Below, in pieces: positions 1 through 7,005 of a DNA stretch of 19,933 nt; position 1 is the first letter of the stretch, and every line of letters begins with the position of its first letter. Origin of the DNA: Ceratorhiza oryzae-sativae (taxonomy: Eukaryota; Basidiomycota; Agaricomycetes; Cantharellales; Ceratobasidiaceae); assembly GCA_030998015.1 (NCBI GenBank), contig JARWMV010000200.1, positions 1 through 19,933 on the forward strand. Direction: 5' to 3'. Made by a program: the position numbers and the translations under genes. Under the pieces are notes generated by a model. That model was not told the DNA's origin. It saw nothing but the letters and a program-made list of their open reading frames with translations, and made no database searches.

Positions 1-204
1 GTCTCTTAGGGTACTACTATTAAACTGTAACAACAATTTTGCATTTATTATTGTATGTAAGTATAACTTTGTTCCCTGTTGATTATCCATTGTTACATTG
101 TTAAGTTTTTATTTAGAATTAAATATTAACATCTTTAGGATTTTCCAACAAATAGTAAAGTTAATTTTTCATAAGATTACTCTTAAGCGTGGCATCTTTA
201 CTTA
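1..204 (-). other. Sequence downstream of the cob exon, probable intron 5' part
   Basis: Directly after the cob codon for Trp in PEW the coding match stops: TGG is followed by TAAGTAAAG instead of the Tyr-Phe/Leu-Leu-Pro codons expected in cytochrome b. The stretch is A+T rich. An open frame starts at the ATG near position 90 (minus strand), reads MDNQQGTKLYLHT, and is still open at the window edge. I do not recognise it. The simplest reading is the 5' part of a group I intron with an intronic ORF, but no core helices were identified, so a broken cob copy remains possible. Confidence 0.4.
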
Positions 205-267
205 CCACTCAGGAACAATTGAGGCTGGAGTAGACATTGGATTTGCTGGGATATAATTGTCCGAGTG
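205..267 (-). CDS. cob: Cytochrome b internal exon (partial)
   Basis: The minus strand encodes HSDNYIPANPMSTPASIVPE followed by W. This is the highly conserved cytochrome b segment just before the (W)YFLPFYAILR helix; apocytochrome b is the haem-binding core of complex III in the inner membrane. Only about 21 codons match. On both sides the cob match stops abruptly: upstream the frame changes to LEEVFIKM, which is not cob, and downstream it meets TAA. The base before CAC is G, as expected at a group I intron 3' end. I read it as a mini-exon between two introns; a displaced gene fragment is the alternative. Confidence 0.8.
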
Positions 268-362
268 CATTTTAATAAATACTTCTTCTAAAAAATGGTT
301 TTGATTCGATTCGTGTTCTGCGAGGCCCCAGTCCAGGGGAATTAATAAATTTTAGTGATAGT

Positions 363-534
363 CCGCGCGCGTTAGTTGCTGGTGGGACTTGTCCCACCAA
401 CCAACGTGAGCAATCGCAACCGTTTGCGATTGCTAGTGCGCGGCATAATATCGATATTTAGCCGCCGGCTGAAAATGACGAACGGTCGTCATTTTCTACG
501 AGGGAATCTTTAGGATTCCCTCTAACGCCGGCGG
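363..534 (+). mobile_element. 172-bp double-junction element, copy 1
   Basis: It runs from CCGCGCGCGTTAG to CTAACGCCGGCGG. It interrupts the last codons of the helix-turn-helix ORF: AG-T before it and AC after it rejoin to AGT TAC TAT CAC TAA. Confidence 0.95.
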
Positions 535-759
535 AACTTTTTTCCTTGGGGTTAAATAAAGGGGCACCACTATTAATGAATTTGTAAATTGTCACATCGG
601 ATAGACCAAAAAAAGCACATAGCTCAGATTTACTTGAAAAATATAGAGGTTTCATAGAATCTGTTTGTGAACTCAAAGCAAGTGTTTCTTTACTTTCAAA
701 ATATGGTGTTAACATGAAAAATTTAGCACTTGTAACCCATTGTTTATTAGATATAACTC

Positions 760-931
760 CCGCGCGCGTTAGTTGCTGGTGGGACTTGTCCCACCAACCA
801 ACGTGAGCAATCGCAACCGTTTGCGATTGCTAGTGCGCGGCATAATATCGATATTTAGCCGCCGGCTGAAAATGACGAACGGTCGTCATTTTCTACGAGG
901 GAATCTTTAGGATTCCCTCTAACGCCGGCGG
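760..931 (+). mobile_element. 172-bp double-junction element, copy 2
   Basis: It splits the helix-turn-helix ORF between GTG-C and GA-GTT. Removing it rejoins the frame as ..IKVRVISNKQW.. without loss or gain of bases. Confidence 0.95.
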
Positions 932-984
932 GCACCTTGATCTGAAAATTCATATAAAGGAGGTAGACTTAATATATCGATATT

Positions 985-1075
985 AGAGGCAGTAGACCCC
1001 CAATGATTGCAATGGCCCTAGTGCCATTACCCCCCCAAACAATGCAGCATAGCTGCATCAGTTTGGGGGGTCAAC
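985..1075 (+). repeat. Family D cluster (C-rich/G-rich hairpin)
   Basis: CCCCCCAAAC (1031) pairs with GTTTGGGGGG (ending 1070) around an inner GCAGC/AGCTGC hairpin. It is preceded by a second arm, ACCCCCAATGATTGCAATGG. It lies directly after the LAGLIDADG remnant. Confidence 0.8.
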
Positions 1076-1087
1076 TGGGGAAAATGT

Positions 1088-1249
1088 CCGACCCCGATTC
1101 ATTCCGGATATTAGTTCTAATAAAAAGTTTTTACCCATGGTTGTTAAGTGTAGACCTCTAACTAGAACTTCAACCCCTTTTCTCCAATCTTGAAAGTCTA
1201 ACTCTTTTATACTTAAAAATTTCAAGTCACTAAGAAAGGGTATAAAGAA
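1088..1249 (-). pseudogene. C-terminal fragment of a LAGLIDADG_1-type homing endonuclease
   Basis: The minus strand reads LKFLSIKELDFQDWRKGVEV, a further ~20 residues including NFLLELI, then SGMNRGR. The pattern ..V..LDFQDW.K...L...LT..G...L..I.SGMNRGR is the typical end of single-chain LAGLIDADG endonucleases encoded in fungal cox1/cob group I introns. No start or active-site segment is present upstream; a 17-bp tandem repeat and a 172-bp element occupy that position. It differs in type from HE1-HE5 further right. Its place upstream of the cob exon suggests it was a cob intron ORF. Confidence 0.75.
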
Positions 1250-1278
1250 GTGATAAATGAAATAAACAAAATAAAAAA

Positions 1279-1329
1279 GTGGTTGATAAAGAGGGGTGGT
1301 TGATAAAGAGGGGTGGTTGATAAAGAGGG
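1279..1329. repeat. 17-bp perfect tandem repeat, 3 copies
   Basis: GTGGTTGATAAAGAGGG occurs three times head to tail at 1279, 1296 and 1313. No coding role is seen. Confidence 0.95.
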
Positions 1330-1356
1330 GTTAAAAGAGATAAAATTTTGAAACTT

Positions 1357-1528
1357 CCGCGCGCGTTAGTTGCTGGTGGGACTTGTCCCACCAACCAACG
1401 TGAGCAATCGCAACCGTTTGCGATTGCTAGTGCGCGGCATAATATCGATATTTAGCCGCCGGCTGAAAATGACGAACGGTCGTCATTTTCTACGAGGGAA
1501 TCTTTAGGATTCCCTCTAACGCCGGCGG
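1357..1528 (+). mobile_element. 172-bp double-junction element, copy 3
   Basis: Flanks GAAACTT and AGTACC. It lies in A+T-rich spacer upstream of the LAGLIDADG_1 remnant. Confidence 0.95.
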
Positions 1529-1578
1529 AGTACCTTTCCATTGTTCAATGTCCAAGTATTAAAATATTAAAGACCTAT

Positions 1579-1822
1579 CTTATGAACCCGTGCACGCCTG
1601 CGAACGCCTTGGCTCATATTGACCTTAAGGTCAATAATCAAGCCAAGTCGGCCCTGGCGTGCGCGCGGCGTCTGATTCCGAGGTACCCTGGAACTTAAAG
1701 TTCCAGGGTACCTCGCAATACCTCGCCGCGAACGCGGCCTCGGTAACCAAACCCCTCGGGTCAACAGCATGTATTTATATATAAATACAATGCTGGTTGA
1801 CCCTAAGCGGGGGTTTGAAGCA
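1579..1822 (-). repeat. KpnI-palindrome plus family M cluster
   Basis: It holds a palindrome with 18-bp arms around GGTACC (about 1682-1718: CGAGGTACCCTGG / CCAGGGTACCTCG). Next to it is a hairpin, CGGGTCAACAGCAT / ATGCTGGTTGACCC, around an A+T palindrome ATTTATATATAAAT. The CCTTGGCT hairpin has gained a loop arm ATTGACCTTAAGGTCAAT that other copies lack. The same layout recurs at 18885-19120. Confidence 0.85.
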
Positions 1823-1832
1823 TCACCCCGCT

Positions 1833-1868
1833 AATCGATACCCCTGCCAAGACGTCTTGGCAGGGGTA
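1833..1868. repeat. Minimal family B hairpin
   Basis: CCCCTGCCAAGAC and its exact complement make a 26-bp perfect palindrome (1841-1866) next to CCGCTAATCGAT. It looks like a stripped version of the second lobe of family B. It directly follows HE2. Confidence 0.8.
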
Positions 1869-1937
1869 GGATTGTAAAATAGGTAATGATCTTCGTGGGA
1901 TTACTATTCTAGCACCTCCATTATTTGTTTTATTCAC

Positions 1938-2077
1938 TCGAGAATGCATGTAGATTTGGCGTCCCATCAATGGGACACCAAATCATGCACTCTCGGCCGC
2001 GCCGGCCGCGCTGGGGACGCCCGAAATGCGATTTCCAAGCCCTACGGGCATCCATTCGGGCGGTCCCAGCGCGACGG
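1938..2077. repeat. Two-lobed cluster inside HE2 (simple relative of family C)
   Basis: On the minus strand lobe 1 runs from CGTCGCGCTGGGACCGCCCG to TTTCGGGCGTCCCCAGCGCG. Lobe 2 is closed by CGAGAGTGCATG / CATGCATTCTCG around a TTTGG(T/C)GTCCCAT hairpin. It has the same frame as family C but without the large payload. Confidence 0.8.
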
Positions 2078-2241
2078 TATGTAGCATTCTAAATTCCATT
2101 TGCAATTTAGAGTATTCGCTAATAAGTTAACTTCTTCTAAAGTAAAACATTCTGTACAAAGAATAACCCTTTGGTCTGATTTATTGAAACTACCGTCATC
2201 ACACAACCAAAAAGCTAAAGAATGAACTGTCAGTAACTCAT

Positions 2242-2382
2242 CCCTCCGCGCTCTTTGATCGCCCGCAGGGCGGCCTAAGCGCGGAGGGCTCCACTAATCG
2301 ATGATTTGCGAAGGCAAATCTACACCCTGCCTAGAGAACTGCGCTTTAGCGCACGTCTTGGCAGGGGTATCGATTAGCGGGG
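2242..2382 (+). repeat. Family B two-lobed cluster (141 bp), copy in HE2
   Basis: Lobe 1 is CCCTCCGCGCT ... AGCGCGGAGGG enclosing CGCCCGCAGGGCG. Lobe 2 is CTAATCGAT ... ATCGATTAG enclosing two hairpins (ATTTGC/GCAAAT and CCCTGCC/GGCAGGG). Removal restores the HE2 frame. Confidence 0.9.
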
Positions 2383-2485
2383 TTCAGTTAAAAAATCCTT
2401 TTGATGATTTCCATCTGACTGTGGGAGGCCTGCCTCAGGCGATTTAGCGCATGTTAAAGGAATAATACTTAATAACACACATTCT

Positions 2486-2657
2486 CCGCGCGCGTTAGTT
2501 GCTGGTGGGACTTGTCCCACCAACCAACGTGAGCAATCGCAACCGTTTGCGATTGCTAGTGCGCGGCATAATATCGATATTTAGCCGCCGGCTGAAAATG
2601 ACGAACGGTCGTCATTTTCTACGAGGGAATCTTTAGGATTCCCTCTAACGCCGGCGG
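2486..2657 (+). mobile_element. 172-bp double-junction element, copy 4 (at the nad4 3' end)
   Basis: Its minus strand supplies the last 12 codons and the TAG stop of the present nad4 frame. Without it nad4 would run 13 further codons from a different sequence to TAA at 2444-2446. Confidence 0.95.
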
Positions 2658-4145
2658 GGAGGGGATTGTGTTAAATAATAAAGATGTTACTGAAGTATGA
2701 AGAGATTCCAAAATTACATTAGGAAATATACCAAAAAATACTGTCGGAATCAAGAGAGAGATTAGTAACATAAATTCTCTTCTATCCAAGTCTATCACAG
2801 GAACTAGGTAAGGTGAGAATTTCCCATAAGAAATTCTATTGTGGAACCAAATAGAATAACAAGCTGAAAGGACTATAGTTGTAGCACCAATTACACCAGC
2901 AAGCGCATTTCTTTCAAAAATACCAATTAAAGATAGAAACTCCCCTATGAAATTAACAGTTAAAGGAATTCCGGTATTTGCTATAGTAAAGATAAGAAAG
3001 AATACTACAAACAGAGGCATTGTTTGTGCTAATCCACGATAGTAATTTATAATTCTTGTATGATATCTATTGTACAAGACACCACCTACTAGTATAAATA
3101 ATGCTGGACTTACAAAACCATGTGCTAATGACAGCACAATAGCTCCTTCGATACCAATTATAGTGTTAGAAAATAGACCTAAAATTATTACTGCCATGTG
3201 CGCAACAGATGAATACGCTACTAATACTTTAGTGTCGTGTTGGATTATTGTAGCTAGAGAAGCATAAACTAAAGTGATTATTGCAATAGTTTGAACTAAA
3301 GGACCAAAATAATTACTTGCATCAGGTAAAAATGGTAGTAGTATTCTCATAATTCCATACACAGGGAATTTAAGTATAATAGCAGCTAGTAAGATTGAAG
3401 CGGCTAAAGGAGCTTCACTGTGGGCTCTAGGTAGCCAAATATGGAACGGGTATAATGGAGTTTTTACAGCAAATGCTAAAAAGAACCCCAACCATAAATA
3501 TTTTTGGCTTTCCAGACTTATGTTATTCATTGATAGAAGAGTAAAATCTGTAGAACCTACATTGTAATATATTAACATTATAGCCAATAACATGAATAGA
3601 GATCCAGCTAAAGTATAAAGGAATAATAAGAAAGACGCTCTGATTCTAGCCTCACCTGCTCCCCAAATTCCTACAATTAGGAATAAAGGAATTAATACAC
3701 TTTCGAAGAAGATATAGAACAATAGAAGATCTAATACCACGAAAACTGCTATTTGAAGAGTTTCTAATACTAAAAAAGCAATTAAGAAGTATTTTAATCC
3801 TACTTTAATATCATGCCAATTAGATAAGATACAAATAGGTGTAATAAAGGTTGTTAGAAGAACAAAATATAGGGAGATACCATCGATACCTAAGTGAAAA
3901 TGGCAAAAACTAATTTGTGTGAATTCTTCTTGAAATTGGTAATGACTAACACTTGAATCAAATTGAGCCCACATTACCATTGAGATAATAAAATTAACTA
4001 TAGATGTAAATAGAGCTAATTGTTTCATTCTGGCTTCAGAATTTAGGCCTAAATATCTAGCAAATGAAGAACCTTTTGCGTCAGTTGAAAAGGGTAAAAG
4101 GGCCGCAGCCCCCAGTAAAGGAATTATTAATAATAATTGTAACAT
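2619..4145 (-). CDS. nad4: NADH dehydrogenase subunit 4
   Basis: This is the 508-residue membrane subunit of complex I, an antiporter-like proton channel homologous to bacterial NuoM. Family signatures: HLGIDGISLYFVLLTTF at about 84-100; the key Glu148 in LFYIFFESVLIPLF; Lys228 in FAVKTPLYPFHIWLPRAHSE; Lys259 in AIILKFPVYGIMR; and the distal Glu402 in NFIGEFLSL. Many hydrophobic helices span the chain. The ATG start gives MLQLLLIIPLLGA, repeated almost exactly at the duplicated 5' end at 6251. All Trp codons are TGG. No cluster interrupts the core. The last 12 residues (PPALEGILKIPS) and the TAG come from the 172-bp element at 2486-2657, so the native tail has been replaced. Confidence 0.97.
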   Translation of the reverse strand: MLQLLLIIPLLGAAALLPFSTDAKGSSFARYLGLNSEARMKQLALFTSIVNFIISMVMWAQFDSSVSHYQFQEEFTQISFCHFHLGIDGISLYFVLLTTFITPICILSNWHDIKVGLKYFLIAFLVLETLQIAVFVVLDLLLFYIFFESVLIPLFLIVGIWGAGEARIRASFLLFLYTLAGSLFMLLAIMLIYYNVGSTDFTLLSMNNISLESQKYLWLGFFLAFAVKTPLYPFHIWLPRAHSEAPLAASILLAAIILKFPVYGIMRILLPFLPDASNYFGPLVQTIAIITLVYASLATIIQHDTKVLVAYSSVAHMAVIILGLFSNTIIGIEGAIVLSLAHGFVSPALFILVGGVLYNRYHTRIINYYRGLAQTMPLFVVFFLIFTIANTGIPLTVNFIGEFLSLIGIFERNALAGVIGATTIVLSACYSIWFHNRISYGKFSPYLVPVIDLDRREFMLLISLLIPTVFFGIFPNVILESLHTSVTSLLFNTIPSPPALEGILKIPS

Positions 4146-4250
4146 AGTTTTAATTTTTATATATTTTCGGCTTAAGCCGAAACAAAATATCTAAGGATTA
4201 AAATTTTATTTTTAAAGAAAAGAACAAGAAACAAATCTTGGGGGGGGTTG
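4143..4250 (-). promoter_or_regulatory. nad4 5' leader, duplicated at 6249-6500
   Basis: The leader contains the 18-bp perfect palindrome TTTCGGCTTAAGCCGAAA (4165-4182) and AAAGAACAAGAAACAAATCTTGG further upstream on the plus-strand text. Both blocks recur upstream of the 6251 ATG. The conservation suggests a transcript-processing or promoter role, which is inferred and not shown. Confidence 0.45.
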
Positions 4251-4312
4251 AAATTATGCAAAATTAAATGAAACAAACAAAAGATTTTTGAGTTTTAGAT
4301 CGACTACAAACT

Positions 4313-4484
4313 CCGCGCGCGTTAGTTGCTGGTGGGACTTGTCCCACCAACCAACGTGAGCAATCGCAACCGTTTGCGATTGCTAGTGCGCGGCATAATA
4401 TCGATATTTAGCCGCCGGCTGAAAATGACGAACGGTCGTCATTTTCTACGAGGGAATCTTTAGGATTCCCTCTAACGCCGGCGG
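4313..4484 (+). mobile_element. 172-bp double-junction element, copy 5
   Basis: It lies between the nad4 leader and HE1. Flanks ACAAACT and GCGCATC. Confidence 0.95.
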
Positions 4485-4516
4485 GCGCATCATAGGGGGC
4501 AGTATGGGTCCTATTA

Positions 4517-4562
4517 AGCCCTGCCTGGGCAACTGCGCTTTAGCGCACGTCTTGGCAGGGGT
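4517..4562 (+). repeat. Partial family B hairpin
   Basis: CCCTGCCTGGGCAACTGCGC, then TTTAGCGCACGTCTTGGCAGGG: only the long hairpin of lobe 2. It marks the end of the HE1 match. Confidence 0.8.
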
Positions 4563-4792
4563 AGATTGTAGAATCGCTAATTTTCTTTGTGGTATAACAA
4601 TTCTATAACCACCATTTGAAGCTTTTTTTTTGTAACTCTCTAAATCCCATTTGTCATTTAAAACATTGATTAATAGTTCAACTTCTTTTATTGTAAAAGA
4701 TTCTGTACAAAGAATGACTCTTTTAGTTGATTTATCAAAACTACCATCAGCGCAAATCCAATAGGCTAAAGACTTAGTTGTGAATAAGTCAC

Positions 4793-4933
4793 CCCTCCGC
4801 GCTCTTTGATCGCCCGCAGGGCGGCCTAAGCGCGGAGGGCTCCACTAATCGATGATTTGCGAAGGCAAATCTACACCCTGCCTAGAGAACTGCGCTTTAG
4901 CGCACGTCTTGGCAGGGGTATCGATTAGCGGGG
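4793..4933 (+). repeat. Family B cluster (141 bp), copy in HE1
   Basis: Same sequence as 2242-2382. Exact removal joins AAC ATA G and G T GAC TTA to give NIGDLFTTKS, matching NIGDLLTPLG of HE3. Confidence 0.92.
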
Positions 4934-4979
4934 CTATGTTAGTTGGAATGAATTTTTTACCCTCGAAATAAAACAAACT

Positions 4980-5217
4980 CCCGAGCGTAGATCGCGCCTT
5001 AGCGCGGCCCACGCTCGGGCAGCGCCTAACGATCGGGATGATTTCCGTAGACCCCCAACAATTGACCCCCAATACGTTGGCCCGTAGGGCGTGCCTTACA
5101 GGCTTGGTAACGCATTGGGAGGCCATTGCATTATTGGGGGGCGGATGCCCCTCAAACAATGCAGCGTAGCTGCACATGTTTGGGGGGCAGTAGGGAAATC
5201 GACGCCCGATCGTTGGG
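4980..5217. repeat. 238-bp compound cluster in HE1 (families G and D)
   Basis: An outer pair GATCGGGATGATTTCC / GGAAATCGACGCCCGATC encloses family D arms (CCCCTCAAACAATGCAGC / GCTGCACATGTTTGGGG). It is preceded by CCCGAGCGTAGATCGCGCC / GGCCCACGCTCGGG. It separates FNEFYD from LFYFEGKK. Confidence 0.8.
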
Positions 5218-5245
5218 GTCATAAAACTCGTTAAAACAAGGTAAA

Positions 5246-5281
5246 CTCCGCTCCCTGGATCTCTAGAGATCCAGGAGGCGG
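5246..5281. repeat. Short palindromic cluster in HE1
   Basis: CCTGGATCTCTAGAGATCCAGG is a 22-bp palindrome (the middle 20 being CTGGATCTCTAGAGATCCAG), flanked by CCGCTC and AGGCGG. It lies between MRFYT and LPCFNEF and shifts the frame. Confidence 0.85.
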
Positions 5282-5370
5282 GGTATAAAATCTCATAGAA
5301 CTATGTTTTTTTTCTTTTAAAGAAATAAAATTTGTCTTGGGGTTTGAACCACAATACTCTTTAAATAAAT

Positions 5371-5683
5371 TCTCAGCGCTCTTTGATCGCCCGAAGGGCG
5401 GCCTAAGCGCTGAGAACTCTAAATACCCCGCCAATGTTCCATTGGCGGATTTGCGAAGGCCCGCGCGCGTTAGTTGCTGGTGGGACTTGTCCCACCAACC
5501 AACGTGAGCAATCGCAACCGTTTGCGATTGCTAGTGCGCGGCATAATATCGATATTTAGCCGCCGGCTGAAAATGACGAACGGTCGTCATTTTCTACGAG
5601 GGAATCTTTCGGTCCAGCAAGATTTATAAATTTATAAATCTTGCGTGGAAGGATTCCCTCTAACGCCGGCGGTCTATTTGGGG
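5371..5683 (+). mobile_element. Composite unit U1: two hairpins plus a 212-bp form of the element (copy 6, 5461-5672)
   Basis: Order: TCTCAGCGCT / AGCGCTGAGA lobe; AAATACCCCGCCAATG / CATTGGCGG hairpin; ATTTGCGAAGGC; the element; then tctATTTGGGG. The element copy carries a 40-bp A+T palindrome in its last hairpin loop. The same order recurs at 15195-15507 and 18289-18601, and inverted at 11349-11610. In HE1 it separates HLQ from ENLFKEY. Confidence 0.9.
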
Positions 5684-5694
5684 TCTTGTAAATG

Positions 5695-5736
5695 GCCCTG
5701 CCTGGCAACTGCGCTTTAGCGCACGTCTTAGCAGGG
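5695..5736 (+). repeat. 42-bp hairpin cluster in HE1
   Basis: GCCCTGCC ... GGCAGGG-type hairpin, related to lobe 2 of family B. Removing these 42 bp joins CTC AAG and CAT TTA (LLKHLQ). Confidence 0.8.
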
Positions 5737-5862
5737 CTTGAGTAAATAATCTTTGTGTATAGTACTTTGTTTAAACTGCAATCTAGCATTTCTAGAAGCT
5801 TTTTGTTTTTGAGCATAAAGGTCAACCAATAAAAGGCCCCGCGGCAGTACCCTGTCGTCAGC

Positions 5863-6034
5863 CCGCGCGCGTTAGTTGCTGGTGGGACTTGTCCCACCAA
5901 CCAACGTGAGCAATCGCAACCGTTTGCGATTGCTAGTGCGCGGCATAATATCGATATTTAGCCGCCGGCTGAAAATGACGAACGGTCGTCATTTTCTACG
6001 AGGGAATCTTTAGGATTCCCTCTAACGCCGGCGG
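5863..6034 (+). mobile_element. 172-bp double-junction element, copy 7
   Basis: It lies just upstream of GLLLVDLYAQ in HE1. Flanks GTCAGC and GCTGTAA. SPEFT is readable on its other side, which may be the preceding HE1 segment. Confidence 0.95.
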
Positions 6035-6035
6035 G

Positions 6036-6251
6036 CTGTAAATTCCGGGCTCACTGAAAAGGGGGTTTGCTCAGTTTTGGTAAACGGCTTGATGCTTTTT
6101 CATCACGCGGAGCAACAGGTACCCTTAACAGGCAAGTTAGCGGGTTGAATAGTTCACTAAAGTTAACTAAACCAAATCCAATTGGCTGAATATAAACGTC
6201 AATAATATAAACTGCTCCAATTAAAGGTACTATTAATAATAATTGTAACAT
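6036..6251 (-). pseudogene. Duplicated nad4 5' end fused to non-nad4 sequence (possible HE1 N-terminus)
   Basis: An ATG frame of 66 codons begins MLQLLLIVPLIGA, nearly the same as nad4 MLQLLLIIPLLGA. It then departs completely (VYIIDVYIQPIGFGLVNF...). The leader is duplicated as well. Downstream, in a shifted frame, TPFSVSPEFT could lead into the first LAGLIDADG motif of HE1 across the 172-bp element. Reading: a homing-endonuclease insertion left the old nad4 5' end here, and nad4 acquired a new 5' end at 4145. Whether this frame is translated is unknown. Confidence 0.6.
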
Positions 6252-6500
6252 AGTTGTAACTTGTATATATTTTCGGCTTAAGCCTAAACAAAATATCTTA
6301 TGAGGATACTGGGCGGCTGTTTTCCTCTTCTGATCAACTAAGATGACACAGAAGGGAATATGGTCAACCTTCCGGTCAACAGAGTTGACACGAGAAGGTG
6401 AAACATATTAAAGAAAAACTGGGTCTAAGGGCAGGAAAACCCTTAATATAAAAAAACTCATAATTTAAAGGAAAAAGAACAAGAAACAAATCTTGGTGGG
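6252..6500 (-). promoter_or_regulatory. Second copy of the nad4 leader, with an insertion
   Basis: TATATATTTTCGGCTTAAGCC (about 6265-6285) and AAAGAACAAGAAACAAATCTTGG (about 6475-6497) match the nad4 leader. The two blocks are separated here by ~165 bp holding a family E hairpin (6367-6399). One arm of the TTTCGGCTTAAGCCGAAA palindrome carries a mismatch. Confidence 0.5.
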
Positions 6501-7005
6501 AAGGGGTGGGTAGCCTAATTACTTAGCCTCAAGGCTAGGGCCGCCCAAAATGTTTAGAGACCTATCTTATATAGCATTACCCCGCTAATCGATACCCCTG
6601 CCAAGACGTGCGCTAAAGCGCAGTTCTCTAGGCAGGGTGTAGATTTGCCTTCGCAAATCATCGATTATTGGAGCCCTCCGCGCTTAGGCCGCCCTGCGGG
6701 CGATCAAAGAGCGCGGAGGGTAGATGGAATAATATTTTTTAATAACCCCAAGGATGCTTGTCTTCCGACAAGCATCCTTAGGAGTCCCCTGCCGCCTACG
6801 GCCGCTTTACCGATCTACCGGCAAAAATCCAAAGCGCCACCTGCCGGACAAGCCCCCCAATAAGGTAATGGCCCCCCCAATGCGTTGTAACGCATTGGGA
6901 GGCCATTGCCTTGTTGGGGGTCTCCTGCCTTGTTGGGGGTCTCCTTGTTGGGGGTCTACTGCCCCTCAAACATGTGCAGCTACGCTGCATTGTTTGAGGG
7001 GCATC
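6501..7005. repeat. Gene-free stretch: inverted family B copy and family D cluster
   Basis: 6582-6720 is a minus-strand family B copy (CCGCTAATCGATACCCCTGC to GAGCGCGGAGGG). 6752-6782 is a hairpin, AAGGATGCTTGTC / GACAAGCATCCTT. 6868-7003 is family D with CCTTGTTGGGGGTCTCCTG repeated in tandem at about 6908-6945 and a third partial copy. No gene was recognised. Confidence 0.75.

Larger units (their letters stand above)
352..985 (-). pseudogene. Helix-turn-helix (NUMOD1-like) C-terminus of an intron endonuclease, interrupted by two 172-bp elements
   Basis: Once the 172-bp copies at 760-931 and 363-534 are taken out, one frame runs from about 985 to a TAA at 352-354. It reads through MNFQIKV, then RVISNKQWVTSAKFF, then a segment with SELCAFFGLSDVTIYKFINS and the tail KEKSYYH. 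The SELCAFFGLSDVTIYKFINS segment resembles the DNA-binding NUMOD1/helix-turn-helix repeat at the C-terminus of GIY-YIG and some other homing endonucleases. The catalytic domain is not visible. It lies just upstream of the cob exon, which fits an ORF inside a cob intron. The family assignment is inferred from pattern alone and is moderate. Confidence 0.5.
1867..2440 (-). pseudogene. HE2: C-terminal half of a LAGLIDADG homing endonuclease with two cluster insertions
   Basis: N to C order: HQKDFLTE (about 2385-2410); then, after family B (2242-2382), DELLTVHSLAFWLCDDGSFN and onward through RVILCTECFTLEEVNLLANTL to WNLECYI (2078-2241); then, after a second cluster (about 1938-2077), VNKTNNGGARIVIPRRSLPI (1869-1937). 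FWLCDDGS is the second LAGLIDADG motif with its two acidic residues, and RIVIP...LPILQS is the usual C-terminal strand and helix. Removing 141 bp at 2242-2382 gives the continuous frame TEDELLTVHS. The first LAGLIDADG motif is absent, so this cannot be a full monomeric enzyme as it stands. It sits immediately downstream of nad4. Confidence 0.85.
4560..5838 (-). pseudogene. HE1: LAGLIDADG homing endonuclease gene broken by at least five clusters but in-frame when they are removed
   Basis: N to C pieces: 5838-5737 GLLLVDLYAQKQ...QFKQSTIHKDYLLK (first LAGLIDADG motif with Asp); HLQ at about 5685-5694; 5374-5282 ENLFKEYCGSNPKTN...HSSMRFYT; 5244-5218 LPCFNEFYD; 4979-4934 LFYFEGKKFIPTNI; 4792-4560 GDLFTTKSLAYWICADGSFD...RVILCTESFTIKEVELL...GGYRIVIPQRKLAILQS (second motif). 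The pieces align in order with HE3. Between them lie a 42-bp hairpin, a composite unit with a 212-bp element, a ~31-bp palindrome, a 238-bp cluster and a 141-bp family B unit. No stop codon or frameshift is seen inside the pieces. The first motif has Val where Gly is usual (LLLVDLYAQK). The N-terminal part may continue into 6036-6251. Confidence 0.85.

Noticed and set aside
301..335. tRNA T-arm-like text GATTCGATTCG near the cob exon
   Set aside because: No matching acceptor, D or anticodon arms on either strand.
1567..1770. Open frames with repeated PRSRRG / EVPWNLKFQGTS / MVGQVPPATNARG-type peptides (many places)
   Set aside because: They are translations of the G+C-rich palindromic clusters in various frames and recur wherever the clusters recur.
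2486..2657. The 172-bp element as a replication origin or terminator
   Set aside because: Twenty-two dispersed copies in both orientations, including inside genes, do not fit a single origin. A terminator role at nad4 is possible but unsupported.
3070..3267. Plus-strand frame opposite nad4
   Set aside because: Antisense shadow of the nad4 coding sequence.
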